Source: Owenia fusiformis | Lineage: Eukaryota; Annelida; Polychaeta; Sabellida; Oweniidae | NCBI GenBank assembly: GCA_903813345.2 | Contig: CAIIXF020000006.1 | Location: 34,385,524 to 34,449,523 of the forward strand | Length of the DNA stretch: 64,000 nt | Direction: 5' to 3' | Shown: positions 47,401 through 59,400 of the stretch, piece by piece | How positions within the stretch are numbered: position 1 is the stretch's first letter | How the letters are laid out: each line of letters begins with the position of its first letter | Position numbers and translations under genes: made by a program | The notes under the pieces: model-generated | Database searches by the model: none | Told to the model about the DNA's origin: nothing | What the model saw: the letters and a program-made list of their open reading frames with translations, nothing else

Positions 47401-50400
47401 TCAATCCAGGGAATATCACAAAGGAATCCTGGGAGACAATCCTTGCAAATGTTAGAATAATGTATCTTGCGACAGTTCAAATTTTAGTTTAGTTCAAGCT
47501 AAATCGGGCCACATAGGACAAATAATGTCAAATGGAATTGATAGCTCTGCAAATAAAGGGGGATTTCAAAAGTTCGAGTAAATTAAGGGCGTCTTTTTTT
47601 ATTTCATACATTTTTACTTTTTGAAGGGTGTCTTATTGAAGGGTGTCTTATTCGTCATATAACTGCTATTGGACCCGTCAGTTCTGATGGCTCCAAAATA
47701 GAATAAAGTGACGTCATTTAATATGTAATTGTAATTGCAATGGACATACAGGGTGTTCAAAAAAACGCAACCCAAAGAAATCGCTATATCTTGGAAAATT
47801 CTTATCCAATTGTGTTCATATTTTCAGGAAAGAAAGAAGAGACCGTGCATGTATAGCTCCTGTTGCTAGTTAGTTGTAAAACATGATGTCTTATACACCT
47901 GCTCAAAAGGCAATCGTACAAGGAAAATACGAAAAACGCGAATGGAAAATCATTATATCTTGGAAAATGCTAATTCAATTATGTTTATTTTTTCGGGAAA
48001 AGAAAGAAGGTATTGTGTATGTATAGCTCCTGTTGTTAGTAAGTTGTAAAACATGATGCATTGGACACCTGCCCAAAAGACAGTTGTTCTAGGAAAATAC
48101 AAAAAACGCAGTAACTCGACTGCCACAGCAATAAAACCTAACAACTTTCTAACCAAAGTGTTTTGGCACTTCATATTTAGCACAAATTATCTTCATTCAA
48201 TGTGTAGTGAATTTGTGGAGTTTCATCAAAATCACTTCGGGACTTTATAGTCATGCATTCTGAAGATTACTGGAACCAGGGCACTTGACTGCGATTTGAA
48301 AGCATTTCAACCATAACTGTAAAGTCCCTGAAGTGATTTTAATTTCACTTTACAAATTTACCATACAGTGAATGAAGATGATTTGTGCCAAATTTGAAGA
48401 GCCAAAACACTATTGTTAGGAAGTTATTTAGTTTTTTTGCGGTTGCAGTCAGCCCTGACTGGGTATTTCGTATTTTCCTAGTACAACTGTCTTTTGAGCA
48501 GGTCTCCAATGCATCATGTTTTATAACTAACCAACTACATGAGCTATACATACACAGTCTCTTTAGAAAGTTCCCTTGATCAGCTGTTTGTTGTGAATTA
48601 AACAAAACAATTCGTTTTTTTCTATTTAACCCTCAACTGAGGTGTCAATCTACATTGCTAAAATACAGATGCATTAATGATAAGTTATACCCACAAAAAC
48701 CATTCGGCAAAAGGGAAAATATATTAACGTTTCAAATATTAAAAAGTACAAGCAAAGGGTATTTTAATAGGGTATTGATTCTTTTGTTTTGAGAATTTGC
48801 TCTTGAGTTCATAAAAAGTTGTTTTCAGATCTTTTAAATGCTTATGAAACACACTTTTTTATAGGTATTGTTTCAAAAAGCACATTTTAAAACACGTTTT
48901 TGATTTCAACAGTTATGAAACGACGTGTCGCAAAAAGGTGGCGCATTTGTTTTTTAAGGGTATCGCGTGAATGTAACTTTGATTCCCCGGATTATAAGAT
49001 AATATTCTAATTAAGTTATATATCATTTTAAAGCTGTTTCGATGAAGTTTTTAGATCAACTACACTCCGTTCACAATTCTTGCGCGTTTTAAACGCTCAT
49101 AACTGAAACAATATATGACTATTATACTTATTTTTCCGGCGTCTTGATAAAGGTAGATAGAAGTTTTATTTCAAAGGATGAATTTTAGTAAGCGTTATAT
49201 ATTGTGACGTCATAGAGTTTGAAAAATAGAATCTGTTGACAGCGACCTTTTTTGCTCATTCTTTGTTACCTTCAACTTTTCAGGTGTACATTAAATACAG
49301 AATATCACATCATTTTGAGTGATATCATTTTTATCGCCGAGTTGATAGCAAATATCAACACGAGTGAGCGAAGCGAATGAGTGTTGATATTTGATATCTA
49401 CGAGGTGATAAAATGATATCACGAGAAATTATGTGATATTGGGTTTATCCCATGATTACAATCACCTTGTGATGTTCTGATCCAATTTCCAGGACATTGG
49501 CAGACAATATAAACTAGAAATTAGAATATCAATTGAATATTTGAAACACTTTATTTTAACAATTATAAATTAAAAGTAAATAACATGATATATAATTCAA
49601 TACACCAATGAAACTTAAAGAGAATAAATTAACGGACCAATTTTCTCAAAAGAGAATAAATTATCTGACCTAATTTCCAACAATATTGTGGCGCGAAATG
49701 CAGATGTGATATCACACGGATATGCGTGAGATAAACGATATCACACGGATATGAGTTTGATAAACGATTTTCTGGAAAATATCACACGGATTTCAATAAT
49801 ATCAGAAATATCAATAGCTGTTATTGTACAGATAACACATTAATCGTGGGATAAACAAAAAATACGAGATCAATTTTTAATAAATCAAACATGATTATTT
49901 TGCTCCTAAACTCTAGATTATTAATAAATAGTTGATTTTGTGCGCAAAAGTATGTGTTTTCTGTTGTATGTGGAAAAGTGGAGGACGAAAGGTTTTCAAA
50001 ATTCATTAAAATAGGGCTAATTTACGCCATTCGCCTATTTTCAAGCACAGCAACACGTATATTTATTTTACCTAAAATATCAATTGATTCGTGTTTTATG
50101 ATGCTCCTAGCCCATTAACAATATATATGATATCAGAGTTATTCGTCTAAAAGGTTTTGAGATATAGAGGTAAATGTGGAGGACGAAAGGATTTTCATGT
50201 GTGTACATTTTTCTCAAAAACGTCACATTCTATCATGTTAAAAGCGAGGATCCTCTGGATTACGCCACAAAATGTGTAACAATGCGTGCGCGACCTTTTT
50301 GCGACAGGTTAACACTTTCAAACAATTACATAAACTTTTTTTAATTTTTTCAACAGTTATAGAATACAATTTATTTTTTCAACATTTATAAACAAATTCA

Positions 50401-53400
50401 TCATTGTCTTCTTATTCAGGTAGTACCATTGACAATGTAACATATTTCCACATAAACTCTACAACTGGCCATATCATCCCAACGAGGACGCTAGACAGAG
50501 AAAATATTGACTTCTACAACTTGACAATAAAGGTTTGTGCTGGATATTAAAGCGTTGTATTTACTTTTTGCTTTTTTCAAATATAATGTTTGGTAAGTGA
50601 TTCATATTTCTGAGGTCCAAATAGCCGATCCCAAAAAGATATGGGGTGATACAAGAACATCATATTTCCCTGATATTAAACAACCCGCGGAAGTGCCGAT
50701 AGTTAGCAATCAGGAGTCGATCTCCATTTGGATGGGAGGGGGGGTAGTTACTGGCTTAATAATCAGATAATAGACTTAGCGATGCTGATAGAAAAACTAT
50801 CAGTCGCCCATTTAATCACGACAGCATTATTGATGGTGATGACTGGATTCTACAGATTAAAAATGATACTTTGCCACCTGGATCATTGCAAAAAGTTGAA
50901 AATATGTTCTTTTAGTGATTTTATACCTTCTAGATAATTTTGAAGAAACTATTTTACTTTGTGTGAAAAGAATTTATGCCCAAGACTCAATGCGTCGTGT
51001 AATGACCATTCCTTCCATGCGTTGTTTCCTTAAATTAACCCTCCATGCTCCGCATCTCGTACACATTTTGGAAAGCAACACCCCCAAGGAATGGCCATTA
51101 CACATTGCACTGGGTTCAGGGCTAAAATCTTTACATATTATATTATGTCATATTTGTATTATATTATATTATATTATATTATATTGTATTATATTATATC
51201 ATATTATATAATATTATGAACCCCCCATGAAAAGCGCATCGTTTAAGTACCTATAATTAACTAATACTCTTGAAAAGTTGTGAAATCATTTTAGGCACTT
51301 GTACAGGGTAAAGTAACTAATAAATATTAGTCAATGTGGGGTAATTTATTATGAAGTTGAGATATTTCTTGGGATAATACAAAATAGTGTACCTAATGTG
51401 AGTAAATTCCCGATATTTGATTGGATCTGCAGTTATACATAATGGGACAATTCGAGATGTCCAAAAATAGAATGACGTATAAGTAAGCGGCATGCAAACA
51501 TTATATTCATGTTTTAGAGATAAATGGACATGAAATAACACAAGCTATTTTTTCATTGTCGTGACACACTCTCGAACTATTTTATTGGATATGGGTGTGG
51601 TAGATATATGTTTATCTTGACGTGCCCTCAACAATAGAACTTGATTTTTCTAAATGATCATGCTTTCACCTTAAAGATTGTGAAATTCAAGTATCAAAAC
51701 TATTTTTGCTCCATGACAAATCAAAAATAAATCCAGCATTTTTTTTATTATCACGTTTTCTGTCACAGAAAATCATTCGACCAATCAAATTCCGAGAGGC
51801 AAATGACGTACGCATTTACCCAGCCCCTCCTAAATGTTATGATATTTGCAAATAAACTTTGAATAGAATCAGGTCTTCCTAAAATCTCAAATGTTCCACG
51901 TCATTCAATCGGGCGTCAAATACAATTTCATGAGTTTTGATTATCTATTTAACGTATATTATTTAAAAAATAACATACATGTTCTACCCTATGCGTCACA
52001 TTGTAAATATTGCTACTAAGAAATTATGAGTGGAACAATAAAATAAATATTAACTTCTCTTCTTGTCGACGTGAACATTAATGCAGGTTTATGCTTTATT
52101 GAGTAGTATGAACAATCGATTAAAGCCATCCTTACATCAATCAAATACATGCATTTCAAATTTTGTATTTTGCCTTGTTTTCATAATTGGGCAACCCCTG
52201 TAACCGTTTATGTTTGAGAAAGATATGTGGCATTAGATACTATTAAAGGTGGCAAAAACTAATGTAAATTTGTTATTCTATAGATTCTGATCAAATCCAA
52301 GTAAAGAGAAGTATCTATTAAAGTAACGCTACAAGTAAATAAAACTGAATGAAGTTTTCAGAATCATTAAAGTTGTCAATATTTACAGTGGATGAACCTT
52401 CAAATCAATTATTAATACAATAAATCGATTCACTATAACAAAATCATTAAATCGAATCCTCTGAAACTAATCCTTATAAGAACGCATTTAATTCAAAATA
52501 CCCGAACGTTTTCTTCGAAATCGTTTCAACATTATTTCAAAAAGACAGGAATTAATAAAAAGAAGCAGCGTGGGCAGACCAAATTGACCCTAACCGAGCC
52601 TATATCATAATATTTGGTCTAAAACTCAAGTTGTAAAACTATTTGCTGAGTCAGAACTAACATTTTTTCTATATAATATTTGGGAAGATCAAATTCCACT
52701 CTGAATGCAATGAAATCACACCCTTGGTGAAGTAAATGTCACGCTACATCTCGATGCTTTTGATCTCATCCATTTCATTTCATTTTATTCCATTTCCATT
52801 TTATTTCTAATCCTTCAATTTTCAGTGTTAATTGGCAAATAATTTTAAAGCGGACGTTCTCTTTTCGTTTATTTTTATTTTGGACATTTCTGCATTAGAA
52901 TTTCAACTATTTCCCTATTTTTAAAAATGCGATTGTAAGGGAAACTTTACATTATTTTGACTGAATTGTTGTCAACCTTTCACACTTTCCATCCCTTCTC
53001 ATTCCTATAAAAATCTAGTAGATTAATTATTTTCTTATAGGCGTTCCAGACAAACCGTCCCAATGACCGAGTGACCTACTCAACTGTGTTAATAGTAGTT
53101 GATGACGTGAACGATCATTACCCTGTCTTAGAGCAAATGTTGTACAATATCAGTATCAAAGAAAACACACCTGAAAGTATTGAAGTACTTGTTATCAAGG
53201 CGTTTGATGGGGACTTGGTGAGTTTAAACAAAGATCTTTATGATGAATATGTATTTATACGCCCTAATAGAGCGGAGGTTCAAGGCCATTTAGGTATATT
53301 AATCTGCACTCAACATACAGCTTTGGTTTGGGTACCTTTTACAGACGGCTACTTCCACTCGTTGTATAGCGTCTAGCGTGTCAATAGTCTGCGTTTTTAA

Positions 53401-56400
53401 GATTGATTTCATCGATATACTATTTCATTCACAAAGTAAACTAATAAAAAGTATTATGTATCATTGTTTTTACTTCACTAAAAGTAAGTTTCTTACTTCA
53501 ATGGAGTTATTAAATTCAGAACAAATTCCATGCCCCAATTTCTTTAGATACAGTAGAATAACGCCGGTGACGTCAGTGTACTCATAAATGGGGTTTGTGA
53601 AATAAAACAATTGCAAAACCCCGTGCTAATATTTCACACGGTATTTTGTATAGTTTTTATAAAGCCATATGCTGTTGAAGTTAGTTTCTCTATGTATCGA
53701 CATTTCTGAAACCCAGATTAGATTAACATTGAAAAAATTAAAAAAGCCTCAAAGCTTCACGGAAGAAAATGTAGCCGAATTTAGACAGTCTTTTATCGAA
53801 TGGTGGCTATCTAAAGTAAACAGACGTGTCCTTTAGTTTACATATCCATGAAAGGTATATATCAAGTAGATCTGACTCTGATATCCTACATATCAACCAA
53901 CACCCATCAACACAAAATTGTTGATCAAATGTTCGCCCTTTGTTTGATTCTGATTGCATGAGCTCATAGTACCGATTGAACGTAATTATACTTTAAACCA
54001 CCTTCTAATGGAGATTTGAAGCATGAATTAACAGAGGCTTAAAAGAAATATCAATCATGATATGAACCAGGTCCTCTTTAATATATTACACCAGACTTAA
54101 GATGTCTACTGTCGGTTTTAGGGAAGCAATGCCAAACTTCAATTCAGCCTAAATGATTCCAGTGGTGCATTTAAAATAGACGAAGAGACAGGGCGGATAG
54201 TGGTGAAAAACAGCAACGTTTTGGACTACGAAACAGTAAAAAATCTGACACTTATCGTAAGTTTATTTATTGTGTGTCTTACCTAGACACTTGATGTTCT
54301 ATACAATTTGTAGGTCTTACCTGTGATTTGCTTAGTACTGTATTCTGTGTCTAAGGTCAGCTACAGTGTTAAAACGCAATTGCAAATCACTTATTTGATA
54401 CGGGGATACGCTATATGATGTATCCAGTTATAAAAATGGGATAATGGTCCCCTTCTGGATGGCCATTACATGCCACGAATAAAGTAATACTTCTTGTTAA
54501 GAGTTTAATTAGGGCCATTCAGGGCAGGATATAAAATCAACTCCTGGGTTATCAAGATCTTTAAACGTCAAAAATGTATATTTATATGTACTCTTAAGAG
54601 GGTAGTATTGTACTCCTTGCCAAAGGGTTTTAGTGTTATAAATTTATGGAACTGGAGACCAAATTCAGGACGAAGTTCCACCAACAGTCTGGATAAGTAG
54701 GTACGGAAATGAAAATCTCCATGCACAACTGAGGCCCATCTCTAATATATGGAGTCCCAAAATCAGAATGATACTATGAAGTTATATTGAAACTGTTGCG
54801 CGATCTTAAAAAACACAATAAACTACTATAAATGACATCTTTATTTTTATCAAGTTATTCATTGGATTTATAAATTTAACTCGGTACCACTCTAACGGTC
54901 CATTTGCAGTATGGCAAGTGATTTTAGACAGACATATCTTTCACCATGAGCACTTTCTGGGCATAAATACAGTTTTTTTTTTATTAAAACAATATGTTTT
55001 TTTTCAAGTGAAGTACCCATGATGATAAAAATTTCAATCGAACATTTCGAAAAATTATGAATAGGGACCCCATGTCAACAATTTTTTCAAAATGTTGAAC
55101 CTATTTACTAAAAAGAGGATCTAATTTTTCTGATTTTTATTGCATGAAAAGATTATTCAAAAAGGGGTCTAAAACTTCTTTTCTTCAATTTTCGATGATC
55201 AAAATTATGCTGAAAACAATGGATAGCACGAGTTTTCTCTATGGGAAAGTAACATGGGATATGTGGTTTTTAACTTTAACGCATTCCAATACCAATTCCC
55301 CTTTCAGGAGGTGTAAATATAGTGTAGAAGAAACTTTCGATATGGTTAAATCGAGAAAAAGAACATTTTCTAAAAGGTGCCCAGATGGGGTCCTAAACCA
55401 TAATGATTTGGATTTGGATTGATATTTTACTATCACAGGAACTTCACTTGAAAGAAAACATATTGTTTTATAAAAACCAATGTATTCATGGCCAGAAATT
55501 ACTCATGGTGAAAGATATGACCGTCTAAAACCTCTTGCCATACTGCACATGGACCTTTGTAGCTGCATCCTATATTGATTATGTTCATGAAGACTTCGAC
55601 ATGATTTCACAATAGGCGGGGGCATATTGTACACTTCATGTGAATTGTCTACGATTGTGTCAATGGATTTCGATCCAGGATCACCTAGCATTGGGCCTAG
55701 CATACGCGTTTAGCTGGTGACTATCGCTAAATTAAACAGATGACCACAATTTGTACATCAGATCAATAAATTCAATGTCAGTAATCTATGGCTCCTGAGA
55801 ACAAATATGTTAAAGAATAATTAAACCTCAGAAACCATATTTTAAGCACGACAGCAAATATCTTAAACCCGCGCTATATTCTATGAGAAAGAACATGGAT
55901 AACGCCACACCCGAAATAAAGTGTCTTGAAATGATGAGTAACAAAATTTCAATATTTACTTAATGAGGTTCATTGAAAAAGTTTATAGATAAGAACCTTT
56001 AGCAAAGAAAGTATAAGATTCCCTTTAATTTAAACCCCGATTTTGTTATTTGAATTGGTCAATCAAGATGACTAAAGATATTTTGCTTTCACATCCCGAA
56101 TTTTGCTTTCACATTCCGACTGTTGCTTTTCACATCCCAAATTTTGCTTTCACTTCCCGACTGTTGCCTTCAAATCCTGACAGTTGCTTTCACATTCAGA
56201 CTGTTGCTTTCACATCCCGAATTTTGCTTTCACATCCCGACTGTTGCTTTCACATCCTGACAGTTGCTTTCACATTCCGACTGTTGCTTTCACATCCCGA
56301 ATTTTGCTTTCACATCCCGACTGTTGCTTTCACATCCCGAATTTTTCTTTCACTTCCCCACTATTGCTTTCAAATCCTGACAGTTGCTTTCACATTCCGA

Positions 56401-59400
56401 CTGTTGCTTTCACATCCCGAATTTTGCTTTCACATCCCGACTGTTGCTTTCACATCCCGAATTTTTCTTTCACTTCCCCACTATTGCTTTCACATCCTGA
56501 CAGTTGCTTTCACATCCCGACTGTTTTTTCACATCCCTAATGTTGTTTTCACATCCTTTATTTTCATATTTTGATCCTTGATCACAATTTTAGGACAATG
56601 AAGATTCTTTTAAATCGGCAAACATAAACAGACTTTGGTGAATGATTCGAAAGAGAACTTCTAGATTACGGAGATACGTACAGAGCGAAGTGTACCATTA
56701 CATTTTGTTAAACCATTTCCGAAATCTAACAAGCTACAAATCCAACTCTTCATAGAAATAACCGATTTTAAATGGAGCGAGTGTTGCATAACTCCAAAAT
56801 AACTGAATGAAATCAAATCTGGTAAATAAAAACATAAAATAAAAAACATGTTGTTAAATCAAGCCCCGTGTTCTTTTAGGTCCAAGCTAAAGAGAATCAG
56901 AGTGCAGAGTTGTTTGAGAGTGAGGAGGCGGTTATTCTGGTGAATATTATTGACCAAGATGAAACTGAGGACAACTGGTATTACGTTGGTAAGAAACTAT
57001 ATATATTTTATTACACAATTCCATTTCAATTTTAGCACATACAATACATCCATATTATATTAATAAAGACTTATATACTTGTATTACATACCTAGCGAAG
57101 CATTTGTATGGAAGTCAATGGAGCTGAAGGAGCTCGGGCTATATTAACGTCAGACCTCAGGCATATATTCAATGATAGGGACATAATGGCTAAATATTAA
57201 TTAATTAATTATATTATATTTTATCCGATAGATACTAAATATATATGGGGATAACGACACAATTTAATTTTGGTATTCGCCACTAAAATCGTATCTGCAA
57301 AATTGATCTGCAACAATATAATTCCAAGATTATTTGCTCAGTAAAATTGACTTAAATTTTTTCATGCAATCATATATGTAAACATAAGTTCACAGAAAAT
57401 AAAATGGAAAATTAGAAAGAATTAGATAACAACAACTTTTGGGTCAAATTATTATTACAAGTCTATACAAAATAGCGACCAACGGATAATTGTGATATCC
57501 TATGATTTTCTCGGGCAATCATTTTTATCCTCTCTTGGATATCGCCGATCTCCACTCATTCGCTGTGCTCACTCGTCGAGATGGGCCCTATCCACTCAAA
57601 GATAAAAATGGTATCCCTCAAAAAACATCATATCCTCTATATATTATTGTATATTATGTTATTTTATATTACATTATATCATATCATATTATCTTATATT
57701 ATAGTATATTATATAATATAATAGTATATTACATTGAATATTGCATAATATCATATTGTATTTTATTACATTTAGTATTATTTGAAATATATGTTATATT
57801 TGATGAATTATATTACATAGACATATGTCATCTAGCTTTGCAATGTTAAATTACGTTTATTTGATAAATATTGCAAAACTAAATTAATATTGCAGCATCG
57901 ATACTATTGATATCATCTAATATAAATCAACACTATAAAAGTATCAAATCTAGAGACTATTTTATGTATGGGCCTATGGTTAATTTGTAGTAATCTCTAT
58001 TTCAGTTATTGTTGTCACGGCATCTCTACTTGGAACTGCGTTGTTTGTGGTCGCCTTGACAATCGTTTGTGCCGTCATAACAACCAAGAACAAAGAAAGT
58101 AAGGCCAATGTTTTAAAACATCCATAATAACAGTCTCACTACACATGAAATACAAACTTGGCATTCCAATCCCAAGTCAGTGAACCTTTGGTCAACTTAA
58201 CAATAATTTGTTGAAAATATGGTTACTTAATTATGAATATGTTTTACAGGTAAGATCTAACAGAAACTTAGGAAGCTATTATTGTAAAGAACAGCATGCT
58301 TAAATCTGATGTATTTGGAAATGTTTTTATAACTTTTTTCGAATTCTCTCATTGCAAATTATATTTATGTAACTTTTATTAATTAAAAATTATTTTAATT
58401 GCGATATATATAAACTATCCATCAATTAGTCAACTAGAATGTGTCAATGTTTTAATTCTAAATGCCAGTAAATTCTTTAATATTACATAATTCTAAACTG
58501 CATCTGTGCTTGGGGGTTGACATACCTTGATTGATTTGACTCAAGTCACGTGAAAATGCGCAATTTTATTACAGGCAAAATGATATAAATATCATGCCCT
58601 CTGACTACAATTATTGTATTGTACCTTTATTTCCCCAAATACTGAATAGCCCAATATTTTAGAAATAATAAACAGTTTTATACAATATATAAAATTTGAA
58701 CATTTTCACAAGTGGATCCAGAACATCAGAATTTGAGAATTGGAGCCTACACTTAAATAAAAAACTTAATATGTAAACTAATAATATAGACTGCACTTGT
58801 TAAGTCCCGAGAGGACCTCGGTTCAACTTTGCACCCCAATGGGTTCCACCCAGTATCAATTTGACTTGCTCCATCACAGACGGTAGCACAGGTTAGATTA
58901 TGTCCAACATATCAATGTCAATTAACAATTAATCAATAATTCTCTTTAAAATTTTTGAATCATTCGTCTGGTATTGGTTCAGTTACCAAAGTACTATGTT
59001 ATCCTACAAGTGAAATATATGTAAAGTAAATGGCATGACGTTTGACAGATCAACCTCAGCGAAATATATTTTAAAATGATAATGTCAAAAAATCAAATTA
59101 ATTGAACAACAAAGTAATTAATTAGATATATTGATGACCTCTTGCGTTAAACTGATTCAGAAATAAATTATGTTTGACTTATGTATGGAATGACAATTTT
59201 TACTTTTTGAAACGTAAGACGCCCTACTATATGTTTAACTATGGTTGACGACGTGTTTGTATGTACTATTAGATATTGTATGTACTATTAAATATTGCAT
59301 TAGTACTATTAACTCATTATATAATTATATACTGGATATTGGCCACGTTACCAAAAATAGTACATTCGTTATCATATCATAACACCAAGATTATAACCTG

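Larger units (their letters stand above)
48927..50306. repeat. region bounded by short inverted repeat GTCGCAAAAAGGT.GCGC
   Basis: GTCGCAAAAAGGTGGCGCA at the left and TGCGCGACCTTTTTGCGAC at the right are inverted repeats with one mismatch. Inside are a palindrome (49319-49422), small tandem repeats (49690-49800) and a direct repeat GTGGAGGACGAAAGG (about 49978 and 50178). It may be a degraded DNA transposon; no coding part is visible. Confidence 0.4.
46932..50419 (+). other. cadherin intron 9
   Basis: 3.5-kb intron holding the block shared with intron 6 (47165-47310), a mariner-like remnant (47749-48600) and a repeat-rich segment (48927-50306). No host exon recognised. Confidence 0.6.
54257..56879 (+). 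other. cadherin intron 12
   Basis: 2.6-kb intron containing the inverted-repeat element at 54894-55559 and the 20-bp minisatellite at 56085-56565. No host exon recognised. Confidence 0.6.

Noticed and set aside
55144-55422. 92-codon open frame
   Set aside because: Located between the arms of an inverted-repeat element; no recognisable motif, no sign of a transposase.
56050-56574. 174-codon open frame rich in F-T-S-R-L-L-L-S
   Set aside because: It is the translation of a 20-bp minisatellite; all three frames are open because 20 is not a multiple of three. No start context or splice logic.
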